NCBI RefSeq assembly: GCF_000421745.1
Contig: NZ_ATXP01000009.1
Span: forward strand, 1-64,000
Source of the DNA: Nesterenkonia alba DSM 19423
Lineage (GTDB): Bacteria > Actinomycetota > Actinomycetes > Actinomycetales > Micrococcaceae
Direction: 5' to 3'
Length of the DNA: 64,000 nucleotides
Shown: one piece after another, positions 15,588 to 24,715 of the stretch
Position numbering within the stretch: the first letter of the stretch is position 1
Layout of the letters: every line of letters starts with the position of its first letter
Program-made: the position numbers and the translations under genes
The notes under the pieces: generated by a model
Seen by the model: the letters and a program-made list of their open reading frames with translations, nothing else
Databases searched by the model: none
Told to the model about the DNA's origin: nothing

Positions 15588-16492
15588 CCAGCACAAACCT
15601 TCTCTACATCGGCATCGACGGGCTCCGCATCCGCGATGCCCTCACCGAAGGCACCGTCCCGGCACTGAAGACATTCGTGGAGCACGCCGCCTACACAGAG
15701 ATGACCATGGAAGTCCCCACCATTTCTGGACCCGGCTGGTCCTCTCTGCTCACCGGAGCCTCCCACCAGGAACACCGGGTGAAGGACAACTTCTTCCTCG
15801 GCCACCGGCTGCGGGATTTCTCCGATGTCCTCAGCTCCGGGGCCGCTGAAGACTCTGCGGCCTTCACCTTCGCAGCCACCGGATGGCCGCCACTGGCCGA
15901 CCCTCAAGGACCCGGCCCAATCCTGCAACCCCGGGCAGCTGACCAGCGCGCCGGCCGCCACCATCTGGTGATCCGCGACGGCGAAACCTATGGGTACCGG
16001 TGGGCCGATGCAGAGATCACTGCCGCGACCTCCCTCATGCTCCGTGAACAGACAGCAGCCCCGATCCTCGCCTTCGTCTACCTCGGTGAGATCGATGAAG
16101 CCGGCCACCTCTACGGAGGCACCAGCGGGCAGTACCGGCAAGCCTGCGCTCGGGTGGATGCCCACCTGGCCGAACTGCTCAGCCGGATCGCTGAGCGGGT
16201 CCGCACAGGGAGTCAGACCTGGCATATCGCCATCACCACCGACCACGGACACACCGATGCCGGTGGACACGGCGGCGGCAGCGACCTCGAACGTCGCAGT
16301 TTCCTCGCATACGCACGCAGTGGTGGCCACCCGCGCAGCACCACGGAGGGGGCAGACCACCATCACCACATTCGGTCCACCTCAGGCTCGGCGGGGATAC
16401 TCCCCGGTGCACCCCTGACCCCTCTGTCCATCCCCGATGGGCTGCGTCCCCGCGATGTTCCCCGCCTTCTCTTGGCGGACCTCACCCCCTGA
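15584..16492 (+). CDS. Alkaline-phosphatase-superfamily phosphoesterase
   Basis: A 302-residue, apparently cytoplasmic hydrolase of the nucleotide pyrophosphatase/phosphodiesterase type. Metal and nucleophile positions are recognisable: YIGIDG (first Asp), PTISGPGW (Thr/Ser nucleophile), GEIDEAGH (Asp and His) and TTDHGHTDAGGHG (Asp-His and the last His). No signal peptide is seen. The ATGA overlap with the ATPase places it last in the importer operon, so it probably cleaves the imported phosphorus compound, releasing phosphate or hydrolysing a phosphonate such as phosphonoacetate. The exact substrate cannot be read from sequence. Confidence 0.75.
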   Translation: MTSTNLLYIGIDGLRIRDALTEGTVPALKTFVEHAAYTEMTMEVPTISGPGWSSLLTGASHQEHRVKDNFFLGHRLRDFSDVLSSGAAEDSAAFTFAATGWPPLADPQGPGPILQPRAADQRAGRHHLVIRDGETYGYRWADAEITAATSLMLREQTAAPILAFVYLGEIDEAGHLYGGTSGQYRQACARVDAHLAELLSRIAERVRTGSQTWHIAITTDHGHTDAGGHGGGSDLERRSFLAYARSGGHPRSTTEGADHHHHIRSTSGSAGILPGAPLTPLSIPDGLRPRDVPRLLLADLTP

Positions 16493-16563
16493 ATCCTCCG
16501 CAAACCCGCCGTTTCATGGCGTTGATTCGCTCGGTGGTGCCCCACAGGCGATACCATCCCCTC

Positions 16564-17766
16564 ATGCCCACCGAAGAGGATTCCGACGCCGTCACGCCCT
16601 CGGTCCCCCCGCGCAGCTCCAAGCCACCGTTCCCCATCCGGGCGGCCAAGCGCACTCTGCGTAACCTCACCGACCCGCGGGGCATCCCGGAGCGGACCGC
16701 GAAGACCTACCGTTACCGGCGTCGCCAGTTCGGCGCCGCGCGCCGGTTCCTGCGCAAAGAGTTCCGCTGGGAGACCAACTGGTCCAACCGCAAACCCGAA
16801 TGGTGGCGCAAAGGGTTCCTCTCCCGCTCTGTGACCCTGTACCAGCTGCCGGAGAACGACCCTTCCCTCTACATCAACGATGTCCAGCGGTACTTCCGCA
16901 CCAAGCAGATGGTCAACCCTCACCTGCAGGAAGTGCTGAACAACAAGTTCTCCTTCTTCCTGCTCATCAATAACCTGGGGTTGGAGTCCGACGTCGTTGA
17001 CCTCCTGGGTCTGCACACCCGCGGCTACGTCCACCCCTTCCCGCAGAACCGCCGCATCCCGCTGGAGGACTTCCTCACCGAAGCGCTCACCGAACGCGGG
17101 CATATCTTCGTCAAACCGCTGCACGGGGCCGAAGCCAACGGGGTGCGCTCCCTGAAGCTGACCGAGACCGGCTACCGGATGGACGGCGGGCCTTCCTCTG
17201 TGGAGGAGATCGCCACCTGGGTGCGTGAATTCCCTCGGCCGGTCCTTTTTGAAGCCGCCCTGACCCAGCACCCCGACCAGGCTGGGCTCAACCCCCACTC
17301 CACCAACACCATCCGCCTGCTGACCATGCCAGATGTCACCGGGGATCACTCCCCGTTCATCGCTCGGGCCTCCCAGCGGATCGGCACCGTGCGGTCCGGA
17401 CATATCGACAACTGGACCAAAGGTGGGCTCAGCGCCAACGTGGACTTAGACACCGGGGTGCTCTCCGCTGCCGCCCAGCTGCCCGAAGACGACCAGCTGC
17501 ACTGGTTCTCCACCCACCCGGATTCCGGAGCGCAGATCGAAGGCCACCAAGTGCCGTACTGGGAGGAGACCCAAAAACTCATCCTGGAGGCCGCCGACCG
17601 GCTGGCATTCATGGAGTACATCGGCTGGGACGTGGTCATCACCGCAACCGGTCCGGTCATCCTGGAGGCGAACATCAACTCCGGGATGAACGTGCTGCAA
17701 GTCCACGGCCCGCTGCTGGCCGACCCGCGGGCGGCCGCCTACTACCGGGCTCGCGGCGTCATCTAA
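16564..17766 (+). CDS. Sugar-transfer-associated ATP-grasp protein
   Basis: About 400 residues, matching the ATP-grasp family found beside polysaccharide and sugar-transfer genes. Motifs are IFVKPLHGAEANG (nucleotide lysine and loop), VLFEAAL, NTIRLLTM, a glycine loop WTKGGLSANVD and VILEANINSG (metal-binding Glu and Asn). The N-terminus is basic and rich in Arg. These enzymes are thought to attach an amino acid or similar acyl group to a sugar or lipid carrier, but few are characterised. I start at ATG 16564 because TACCAT lies 6 nt upstream, a leaderless arrangement; an in-frame ATG at 16516 has no ribosome site either. It opens the surface-glycan locus. Confidence 0.75.
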   Translation: MPTEEDSDAVTPSVPPRSSKPPFPIRAAKRTLRNLTDPRGIPERTAKTYRYRRRQFGAARRFLRKEFRWETNWSNRKPEWWRKGFLSRSVTLYQLPENDPSLYINDVQRYFRTKQMVNPHLQEVLNNKFSFFLLINNLGLESDVVDLLGLHTRGYVHPFPQNRRIPLEDFLTEALTERGHIFVKPLHGAEANGVRSLKLTETGYRMDGGPSSVEEIATWVREFPRPVLFEAALTQHPDQAGLNPHSTNTIRLLTMPDVTGDHSPFIARASQRIGTVRSGHIDNWTKGGLSANVDLDTGVLSAAAQLPEDDQLHWFSTHPDSGAQIEGHQVPYWEETQKLILEAADRLAFMEYIGWDVVITATGPVILEANINSGMNVLQVHGPLLADPRAAAYYRARGVI

Positions 17767-17892
17767 GCCTGAAAGAGCCCCGCCAGATACAGCCAGGTAC
17801 CTCCAGGTCGTCGCATGCTGAGGCGCCCCGCCAGCGCGCAGGGCACCGTCTCCCCGGTGACCTCGCTAGCTCGCATTACCCGCCGTCTGGCC

Positions 17893-18387
17893 TTAACGGG
17901 CTTTGGGGGTGTGGACCCGCGTCAGCCGCAACAGGGCCCGGGTGACCTCCGCGCCGGTGGCCTCCGGTGGCAGGTAGGCGGTGCGCTCCGTGCCGGCGAA
18001 ATCCTCCACCACGCTCAGCAACTCCGCCTCCCGGGTGATGAGGTGACTGACCACCCCGGCCAGGGCATGGTCGACGTCGTCGGCTCGCCGCACCTCAAGC
18101 ACCGTGGGGATGCTCTGGGTCTCCGCGCAGATCAGGCCCGGCACGTACTGAGGTGGAATGCGACCGGGGGCCGGATTCTCAGCTGGAATGTCGACAACGA
18201 CGACGTCGACCCCTCGGCTGAGCTGCCCGGTGCCCTGATCTCGACTCACCTCTTCCACATGCAGGATCCGTGGCCGGAGCGTACTGCGGACCAGGCGCCC
18301 TGTTGTGCGCACCGCACGCCGAACCCGCCGGAGGGCCGGATCCAACCGGCGGGCGGCCCACGTGGTCTCTACAGGTTTATCCGGCAT
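17893..18387 (-). CDS. Hypothetical protein of the glycan locus
   Basis: I do not recognise this 164-residue protein. It is Arg-rich at the N-terminus (ARRLDPALRRVRRAVRTTGR), then has alternating strands and helices (ILHVEEV, VDVVVVDIP, GLICAET, IPTVLEVRR) like a Rossmann-type or glycosyltransferase N-terminal half. I prefer ATG 18387 (MPDKPVETTW) behind a GGGGAG stretch; another in-frame start lies at 18423. Either way it overlaps the end of the asparagine-synthase-like gene and is probably the last gene of that three-gene minus-strand operon. It converges on the ATP-grasp gene ending at 17766. Confidence 0.6.
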   Translation of the reverse strand: MPDKPVETTWAARRLDPALRRVRRAVRTTGRLVRSTLRPRILHVEEVSRDQGTGQLSRGVDVVVVDIPAENPAPGRIPPQYVPGLICAETQSIPTVLEVRRADDVDHALAGVVSHLITREAELLSVVEDFAGTERTAYLPPEATGAEVTRALLRLTRVHTPKAR

Positions 18388-20104
18388 CGGCCACTCCCCG
18401 GGGATCGGTGTCGGTGAGGACATCGGCGTAGTCCTCCAACCACAGGGCGAGCATGCCCAGTCCGCGCAGCAGGTGCTGGGGCCGGGTGCTGTTCAGTGTG
18501 CGCTGCCAGGTGACCAGCCCTGTGGGATCAGCCGGGTCGGCTTCAGCCAGTCGGCGGGACAGCAGTGTGTACACCGGGCTGGTACCGATGAGCTGAGCCA
18601 GATACCCAGCCCCCTCCCGGCTGGCGATGCGCCGCTTGTGATGATGCGTGCCCAGCAGGTCATCAGCAGTGGGTACACCCTGTAGCCGGGCATCGGCGGT
18701 GGTGAGCAGTTCCGGGTACCAGCGGCCGTCAGTTTTAGCCTCGGCGGGCAGTTCCATGGCGCAGCGGATCGCCGGGTCGGTGAGCATGGGCGTCACGGTC
18801 GGCTGTGCGGAGCCGAGAACCTTGGTCGGGGCCAGGGAGATGCCCGGCACGGTACGGATCAGATAGGAGGTCAGTGTGTGGCCGTTGGGGTGCCCGGTAT
18901 AACGGCGGGCAATGGGCCAGGCACGTTCTGCAGCCCGGGCAGTGAGGGTCTGCGCTGCATCTGCTGAGAGCACGGCACCGGCAGCGTGCAGATAGTGCGA
19001 TCGCGCCTGAATCCGGGTGGTGGCCAGCTGAGTACTGGCCGTGCCCGGTGGGTCGGCGAAGCCTCCTCCGTAGAAGACACCCCCACCGATACCGTCAAAC
19101 ACCGTTCCCGGCGTTGCCTGTGCCAGTTGCCGGGCTGCGGGCATCAGCCACACGTGGAAGGAAGCCTGATGGTCCACAGCGTCGGCGTAGTGGGCGAAAT
19201 CCCGGCCGAATTCGCTGTACCGCCCGACAACCACCCGGTGATCCACCCCAAGGGTGTGGGCGACGTCGGCGGCGACGATCTGCTCCAGGGCTGAGCCGGT
19301 GTCCGAACTGGTCGACCAGCCGGTGACCGGCACGGGCGCATCAGCGTGCCGGGCCGCCAATGCGGTGAGCAACCGGGAATCCCGCCCCCCGGAGAGCATC
19401 GGGTGGGCCGCAGGGCCTGCCTCAGTGCTCAGATGTGGGCGCATCACCGCGGTGAAGTGTTCGATCACCTCCGCGGTGGCCTCGGCCACCGAAGCTCCAG
19501 CCCGAGGTTCGTAGTCTTCCCAGGGCCAGTGTTCCCGACCCAGTCGGGGTCCCTGGTCGGTCAGTTCGACGTACTCCATGGGCTGCAGCCGGCGGATCCG
19601 GGTGAAGGTAGTCGCCCCACCCAGGGGTGCACCGAAGGCGAGGATCTCCGCCCAGGATTGCCAGTCCGGGGCAAGTTGCTCGGCGGTTTGAGCCAGCCAC
19701 CGCAACCGGGTGGCGAAAAACACTGCCCGGGTGGTGGGCAGCACGTAGACCACACCCGCTCCGGAGACATGACCGTGCACCAGTGGCCACTGCCCCGGCT
19801 CGGCCCGGACTCCGCAGGCATCGGCCACCCGTGCCAGCTGTGGCCAGGGCTGGTTGAGCTGGTGGCCGTCAGGCGCCCCGGCTGTGGTCCATCCGGCAGC
19901 CAGGTGGTTTTCCCCCTCGACCAGTCCCAGGGCGTCGGTGCCCCAGACCATGATGTTCTCCCCGGTGTGCCGGCGGGTGAAGGTCACTCCTTCGGTTTCT
20001 GCGCAGGCGGCAATCTGCTGGGCCCGCTGAGTATCAGCGGGCAGATCCGCGCTGAGCACCCCGCACACCGCGGTCAGTGCAGTACCGTGCCCGGTGTGGT
20101 TCAT
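18377..20104 (-). CDS. Asparagine-synthase-like amidotransferase/cyclase
   Basis: A 575-residue protein of the asparagine synthetase B superfamily. The PP-loop ATP-pyrophosphatase motif is LSGGRDSR (about 235-242), followed by the usual helical synthetase domain. The N-terminal glutaminase-like region is diverged. With the ATG at 20104 the candidate nucleophile is Cys 14 (AVCGV), but a GTG at 20068 would place that Cys at position 2, as class II amidotransferases need; the ATGA overlap with the upstream glycosyltransferase favours 20104. Such proteins in glycan loci amidate sugar acids or, in lasso-peptide loci, cyclise peptides. Here neighbours are a glycosyltransferase and an ABC exporter, so glycan modification is the better guess. 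Confidence 0.7.
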   Translation of the reverse strand: MNHTGHGTALTAVCGVLSADLPADTQRAQQIAACAETEGVTFTRRHTGENIMVWGTDALGLVEGENHLAAGWTTAGAPDGHQLNQPWPQLARVADACGVRAEPGQWPLVHGHVSGAGVVYVLPTTRAVFFATRLRWLAQTAEQLAPDWQSWAEILAFGAPLGGATTFTRIRRLQPMEYVELTDQGPRLGREHWPWEDYEPRAGASVAEATAEVIEHFTAVMRPHLSTEAGPAAHPMLSGGRDSRLLTALAARHADAPVPVTGWSTSSDTGSALEQIVAADVAHTLGVDHRVVVGRYSEFGRDFAHYADAVDHQASFHVWLMPAARQLAQATPGTVFDGIGGGVFYGGGFADPPGTASTQLATTRIQARSHYLHAAGAVLSADAAQTLTARAAERAWPIARRYTGHPNGHTLTSYLIRTVPGISLAPTKVLGSAQPTVTPMLTDPAIRCAMELPAEAKTDGRWYPELLTTADARLQGVPTADDLLGTHHHKRRIASREGAGYLAQLIGTSPVYTLLSRRLAEADPADPTGLVTWQRTLNSTRPQHLLRGLGMLALWLEDYADVLTDTDPRGVADAG

Positions 20105-21369
20105 CCTTCGCCTGCCTCAGGCTGTTCTGATGCGGGCGGCTGCACCTGAGGCGGGGTCACCGCGAAACGTGCCAGCCGCTGCAGATGGGTCTGCGGTCCG
20201 CACCCTTGAGCGAACTGTTGCCCGGTGCGGGACTGCTGGAGGAAGCGGGCGACGTCGTCCCGGTAGGGTGCGATGACACTGAGCACCTCATCGGGTTCTG
20301 CATAGAGAGCGGCCTCAGCGTAGATCGCCTCCAAGTAGGGCGGTAACACCACCACGCAGCCGGCGGCCATCGCCTCGATAATCGCCCGCCCGTAGGCCTC
20401 CCGCCAGTCCGGATGGTGCATGTAAACCCAGAAGTCCACCCCCGCGAGGAACGCATCAGGCTTTTCAGCTCCGAAGTCGGCCACCTGCCAGGTCTGCGGC
20501 ACCCGCCCGAGGATCTGTTCGGGCACCTGCGCTCCGCCGAGAATCTTCACCTGGTAGTCCTCACCCTCCGGATAGGCGGAGAGGATCGCCTCGGCGGTCG
20601 CCGGCCACTTCTCCCGTTGGGGCCTGGAGTGCCGTCCGATGACCGGAGGTCGGCCGGTGAAACCCTCCCGGGGGGTGAGTCGGACTGGTTCACCGAAAAT
20701 ATTGACCCAGTCGCCGTCGTCGAGCCGCACTGCTGCACCCTGCTCGGCGATGCTGGTGCGCACCACCGGGCTGATCGGTGCCCAGACCGGGTCGGTGCCT
20801 ATCATGCGCTTCAGCTCGGCGTTCACGCCAGCGACGTCGTAGTGCCACTGCCCTGCGGCATCAACTGCCGGGTGATTGGCCACCACCACCACGTGCTCGG
20901 CCCGGATCCCGGAGATATCCACCGGGGTGGTCGCCAACACCTTGGGATGCCGGATGATGAGTACTTTCGCCTCCAGCTGCTGCCGCGCGGAGACAATATG
21001 CACCCCGGGCAGGGACATCACGCCGCGGATATGGTCACTAAACCCTGTAGTCAAAGATGTGATGCCGCTTTGGGCGTGGATCAAAGCGGTCCTCAGCCCT
21101 GCGGCCGACTGCGCCCGGGCTTCCTGCGCCATGGAGGCTGTGGTCCCCCCGGGCAGACGCAGATCACTGAGCATGGCGACGTCGACCCGTTTCACCCCCG
21201 TCACACCGGTGGGTTCCTGTTCTCTCAGGAGTGCTTCGTACTGGGCACTGAGAGTGTTGACCTCCCCGGCGAGCACTGTGAGTTCGTCACGCAACCGGGA
21301 CAGCTCATCACCCCGGGCCCTGCGGTACAGACGCCCGGCTGCACGGCGCAGCGGTGTGATTCGACTCAT
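20101..21369 (-). CDS. Glycosyltransferase, GT-B fold (GT4-like)
   Basis: About 422 residues. The N-terminus is basic followed by a short coiled coil (RLRDELTVLAGEVNTL). The C-terminal half is GT4-like: VIGRHSRPQREKWP, a nucleotide-sugar-binding strand, and REAYGRAIIEAMAAG with the paired-Glu signature, then VVLPPY. It should transfer a sugar from a nucleotide donor to a surface-glycan acceptor. I start at ATG 21369 (MSRITPLRR): TAGAGT sits 8 nt upstream on the minus strand, a leaderless layout, and this gives a divergent pair with the gene at 21430. The longer frame to 21435 would overlap that gene. Its stop overlaps the next gene's ATG. Confidence 0.8.
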   Translation of the reverse strand: MSRITPLRRAAGRLYRRARGDELSRLRDELTVLAGEVNTLSAQYEALLREQEPTGVTGVKRVDVAMLSDLRLPGGTTASMAQEARAQSAAGLRTALIHAQSGITSLTTGFSDHIRGVMSLPGVHIVSARQQLEAKVLIIRHPKVLATTPVDISGIRAEHVVVVANHPAVDAAGQWHYDVAGVNAELKRMIGTDPVWAPISPVVRTSIAEQGAAVRLDDGDWVNIFGEPVRLTPREGFTGRPPVIGRHSRPQREKWPATAEAILSAYPEGEDYQVKILGGAQVPEQILGRVPQTWQVADFGAEKPDAFLAGVDFWVYMHHPDWREAYGRAIIEAMAAGCVVVLPPYLEAIYAEAALYAEPDEVLSVIAPYRDDVARFLQQSRTGQQFAQGCGPQTHLQRLARFAVTPPQVQPPASEQPEAGEG

Positions 21370-21429
21370 CGGTGGCCACTCTATCCCGGCTGCAACCGGC
21401 AGGCACCGGGGGCCGATAGGCTGGCATCC

Positions 21430-22527
21430 ATGCACGCCGCACCCGAGGGTCCCGTAGGGACGTTCATCACCGAACAGGTCCTACCGTTCTGGGATGAACT
21501 CAACGAGTTTCCGCTGGTGCGTTCACATATGAGGTTTGTGCTCAGCCAATTGGAGCGCCGCGGGTTCAGCGTCACAGGCTTCCGCAATATTGGCCGGGTC
21601 TTCATGCACAGCAATCGGGTCGCCGGGGGCAGTTTCGGCCGGCTGACCACCCTGGTCAGCGATCAGGCCGCCGAGGCCGCCGAATCCAAGTGGCTCTCTC
21701 GCCAGTACTTCACCGCCGCCGGGCTTCCAGTACCCACCGGGGAGCTCTTCACCCGGGATCAGTACGACGACGCCGCCCGCTACGCTTCCTCCGCGACCGT
21801 TCCTCTGGTGCTGAAGTCAGATCATGCCCGCCACGCTCAAGGTATGACCTTCGGTATCACCGGAGCCGAGTCCTTCCAGCAACCCTGGGAAGCGGCTGTC
21901 CACGCCGGTCAAGAGCACGCCCACTCCGAGGGTGAGGTGCTGCTTGAGGAGTTCCTCGAGGCGCTGACGGTGCGGTTCTTCATCATCGGTTCGGCCCCAC
22001 GGGCGGCCACGGTACGGGTCCCCTTGTTTGTGGTGGGTGACGGGCGGCGCAGCATCCGTGCACTGCTGCAGGCCAGTTTTGACCATCGTCGGCGCAACCG
22101 AGCCTTGGAGTTGTCGATCCCGGAGATCACCGAGGAGCTCGTCGAAGGGGCTGACCTCAACGCCGTTCCGGCCCGTGACGAGCTGCGGATCCTCAGCCGC
22201 GCCCCGGCCGTGCTGCGCGGTGCCCTGCCGGTGGATGTCACCGAAACGATCAGCCAGGACCTCACCCAGCTGGCCGTGGACGCCGCCGCAGCCATTCCCG
22301 GCCTGACCGTCACCGCAGTCGATGTACTCACCCCGGATCTGGACTCGGCCGATGAGGCGGTGGTACTCGACGTCGACCCGCGGGCGAGTCTGCGCATGCA
22401 CCGGTACCCCGCGGTGGGCACGCGCCGGCTGCTGCCCGGGGCCATCGCCGATCAGATCAGGTTGCGCGCCCGGTTCGCGGACCGACCCCGGGAGACGGGG
22501 TTGTTAGACTGGGACGAACCTGAGTGA
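21430..22527 (+). CDS. Cyanophycin-synthetase-like ATP-grasp protein of the glycan locus
   Basis: A 365-residue ATP-grasp protein that resembles the cluster at 855-7269 more than the sugar-transfer family. It has VPLVLKSDHARHAQG (Lys 129), EVLLEEFLE, VVGDGRRSIRALL (201-213, the GDG loop of cyanophycin synthetase), VTAVDVL (Asp 298) and VVLDVDPRAS followed by HRYPAVG. The metal-binding Glu-x-Asn has become Asp 314-x-Asp 316. It lacks the acylphosphatase tail. ATG 21430 is preceded by TAGGCT at 7 nt (leaderless), divergent from the glycosyltransferase. The TagGH-type exporter follows after 40 bp, so it may add an amino acid or peptide to the exported polymer. Substrate unknown. Confidence 0.75.
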   Translation: MHAAPEGPVGTFITEQVLPFWDELNEFPLVRSHMRFVLSQLERRGFSVTGFRNIGRVFMHSNRVAGGSFGRLTTLVSDQAAEAAESKWLSRQYFTAAGLPVPTGELFTRDQYDDAARYASSATVPLVLKSDHARHAQGMTFGITGAESFQQPWEAAVHAGQEHAHSEGEVLLEEFLEALTVRFFIIGSAPRAATVRVPLFVVGDGRRSIRALLQASFDHRRRNRALELSIPEITEELVEGADLNAVPARDELRILSRAPAVLRGALPVDVTETISQDLTQLAVDAAAAIPGLTVTAVDVLTPDLDSADEAVVLDVDPRASLRMHRYPAVGTRRLLPGAIADQIRLRARFADRPRETGLLDWDEPE

Positions 22528-22567
22528 GAGGTCCCGGGACGGAACCTCTGAGGAAGGGACGCCTTTT

Positions 22568-23542
22568 ATGACCCAGACTGACCCCCGCACCGCGCCTGCC
22601 AATGGCCGGTCGGGTCAGCAGTCCAGTGCGCCCACATTCAGCATCGGGGCCCGCCGCATCGCGCAGGTGAACGGCTCCAAGCTGGTGCGGGTCGGTGCCC
22701 GGCTCTCCCTGGGGCAGTACATCAAAGAGCTCTGGCAGTTCCGGCACTTCCTGTTCTACGACTCCCGTTCCCGGGTGTCCTCGCAGAACAACTTGGACTC
22801 CATGGGCCGGGTGTGGATGCTGGTAAACCCGGCCCTGCAAGCTCTGGTGTACTTAACGATCTTCGGCATCATCTTGGAGACCAGCCGTGGTGTGGTGAAC
22901 TTCATTGGCTACATCATCATTGGGGTGTTCACGTTCCGGTTCATTACCGGGGCGGTCACCGGCGGGGCGGATTCCATTGCCCGGAACCAGCGGGTGGTGC
23001 AGTCCTTCAACTTCCCGCGGGCCGCGCTACCGATCTCGGCGACCATTCGGGAACTCTTCGCCAGTGTGCCGGTGTTCTTCATGATGGCGGTGCTGGTGTA
23101 TTTCCTCGGCGACTATGAGATCGGCGGTCTGGAAGAAGGGGTCCAGCCGATCCACTTAACCTGGCACTGGTTGTTGTTCTTCCCAGCGATCTTCTTAGCT
23201 CTGCTAGTCATGACGGGGCTGGGACTCATGTTGGCGCGTATGGTCAACGCGCATAATGACATCAAACACTTAGTACAGATCGGTACCCGGATCTGGTTCT
23301 ACGCTTCCGCGGTGATCTTTGGGGTGGACCGCTTCTCTAATCTTGGCCACGACTGGATCATCACAGTGATGCACCTGAACCCGGCGTTCTGCGTGCTGGA
23401 TATCATCCGTTCCGCTTGGCTCTACGCGGAGTTCCCCGACCCCTACCGCTGGGTGGTGCTCTCCGCCTGGGCGGTCGGGGCCATGGTCATCGGGTTCATC
23501 GTCTTCTGGCTGGGCGAAGAGTCCTACGGGAAGGAACGATGA
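22568..23542 (+). CDS. ABC-2 type polysaccharide/teichoic-acid exporter, permease subunit
   Basis: A 324-residue membrane protein with an amphipathic cytoplasmic N-terminus (about 1-85), then six hydrophobic helices starting near residue 90 (VWMLVNPALQALVYLTIFG). The N-terminal stretch LWQFRHFLFYDSRSRV and the ABC2 layout match TagG/Wzm-type transporters that export lipid-linked teichoic acid or O-antigen-like chains. The ATG is preceded by AGGAAGGGACG. Its TGA overlaps the ATG of the ATPase (23539-23542). Confidence 0.85.
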   Translation: MTQTDPRTAPANGRSGQQSSAPTFSIGARRIAQVNGSKLVRVGARLSLGQYIKELWQFRHFLFYDSRSRVSSQNNLDSMGRVWMLVNPALQALVYLTIFGIILETSRGVVNFIGYIIIGVFTFRFITGAVTGGADSIARNQRVVQSFNFPRAALPISATIRELFASVPVFFMMAVLVYFLGDYEIGGLEEGVQPIHLTWHWLLFFPAIFLALLVMTGLGLMLARMVNAHNDIKHLVQIGTRIWFYASAVIFGVDRFSNLGHDWIITVMHLNPAFCVLDIIRSAWLYAEFPDPYRWVVLSAWAVGAMVIGFIVFWLGEESYGKER

Positions 23543-24597
23543 GCGCACCGGTCAACGGCTACACCCCACGTCGAGCAAACTGGCTGGCCAGCCCCGCGGC
23601 GAAGACCACTGAAGGCTACGACGTCGACCCAGAGACTCTCGACGACGGCTTCGGTGAGATCGAGGAGATCGCCTGGGATGACGCTCCTCTGACCCAAAGC
23701 GCACCGACGATCGAGAAGATCGACCCGAAGAAGGTCTCCGTCGTCGTCGATGGGGCGGCGATGACCTACCGGGTGCGTTCTTCCAATGAGTACTTGAAAT
23801 CCAAAAAACGCGTGGCCCGGGAGGTCAAGCGGGTGTTGGGCTCCGGGTGGCTGGAGATCCCCGCCCTGGAGGAAGTCAGCTTTGTGGTCAACCGCGGTGA
23901 GACCGTCGGTGTCATCGGTACCAACGGGTCCGGTAAGTCCACCCTGATGAAACTGCTCACCGGGAAGATCCGCCCCACCGCTGGGGAGGTCTATGCCACC
24001 TCCACCCCGGTGATGCTGGGAGTCAACGCCGCGCTGGTCAAGGAGATCTCCGGACGGGAGAACATCAAACTCGGCTGCCTGGCCATGGGGCTCTCCCCCA
24101 AGGAAGCCGAGCAGAAATTCGACATGATCGTGGAACTCTCCGGACTGGAGGATGCCCTCGATATGCCGTTGAAGGCGTACTCGGCGGGTATGCAGTCCCG
24201 GCTTCAGTTCGCCATCGCCACCGCTGTGGACCCGGACATCCTGCTCATTGACGAGGCCCTGAACACTGGGGATGCGCAGTTCCGCGCGCGGACTAAGAAA
24301 CGCTTGGACCAGGTGCGCTCTCAGGCTGGCTGTGTGTTCCTGGTGTCCCACTCGCTGGGGACCATCAAACAAATGTGCACCCGGGTGATCTGGATCGAAC
24401 AGGGTCGGCTTCTGGCCGACGGTGATCCTGAGTGGGTCTGCTCCCAGTACCAGGAGTACACCGACCACAAATCCAATGGGCGGGTGCGCTCAGCCCAGAT
24501 CGTCTATGACCGGACGATGCTGAAGCTCGCCCCGGTGCAGATCGAATTCACCGAGGGCACCCGACCCACCCGCGCCGGCGGGGCCAGAGCCAACTGA
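23539..24597 (+). CDS. ABC polysaccharide/teichoic-acid exporter, ATP-binding subunit
   Basis: About 352 residues. A long N-terminal extension (1-70, acidic) precedes a TagH/Wzt-type ATPase: Walker A GTNGSGKST, signature YSAGMQSRLQFA (a variant signature typical of this family), Walker B ILLIDEALNTGD and H-loop VSHS. The start is ATG 23539, within the permease stop, behind GGGAAGGAACG; the longer upstream frame is a shadow of the permease. It powers export of the glycan assembled by the neighbouring enzymes. It ends just before a hairpin that separates it from the convergent gene. Confidence 0.9.
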   Translation: MSAPVNGYTPRRANWLASPAAKTTEGYDVDPETLDDGFGEIEEIAWDDAPLTQSAPTIEKIDPKKVSVVVDGAAMTYRVRSSNEYLKSKKRVAREVKRVLGSGWLEIPALEEVSFVVNRGETVGVIGTNGSGKSTLMKLLTGKIRPTAGEVYATSTPVMLGVNAALVKEISGRENIKLGCLAMGLSPKEAEQKFDMIVELSGLEDALDMPLKAYSAGMQSRLQFAIATAVDPDILLIDEALNTGDAQFRARTKKRLDQVRSQAGCVFLVSHSLGTIKQMCTRVIWIEQGRLLADGDPEWVCSQYQEYTDHKSNGRVRSAQIVYDRTMLKLAPVQIEFTEGTRPTRAGGARAN

Positions 24598-24603
24598 ACC
24601 GCT

Positions 24604-24633
24604 TCCCCCGCCTAGCGGTCACCGCGTGGGGGA
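24604..24633. terminator. Candidate bidirectional terminator
   Basis: TCCCCC (24604-24609) pairs with GGGGGA (24628-24633), enclosing a nested GCGG/CCGC hairpin (24615-24618 with 24622-24625). It lies between convergent genes ending at 24597 and 24716. There is no T-tract, as is common for hairpins in high-GC actinobacteria. Confidence 0.45.
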
Positions 24634-24715
24634 CCTCACCCTCGCTCGCCGCACACCGTCGGCTTCAGCCAGTGCTCAACAGCCCAGTTCGACCGGCTGT
24701 GGCTCCACAATGCAG

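Noticed and set aside
18377-20104. Lasso-peptide cyclase (AsnB-like)
   Set aside because: No precursor peptide, leader peptidase or RRE-type gene is adjacent; the neighbours are glycan enzymes.
20413-21429. Long N-terminal extension of the plus-strand ATP-grasp gene at 21430
   Set aside because: It runs antisense through the glycosyltransferase gene; the leaderless -10 box and family resemblance place the start at 21430.
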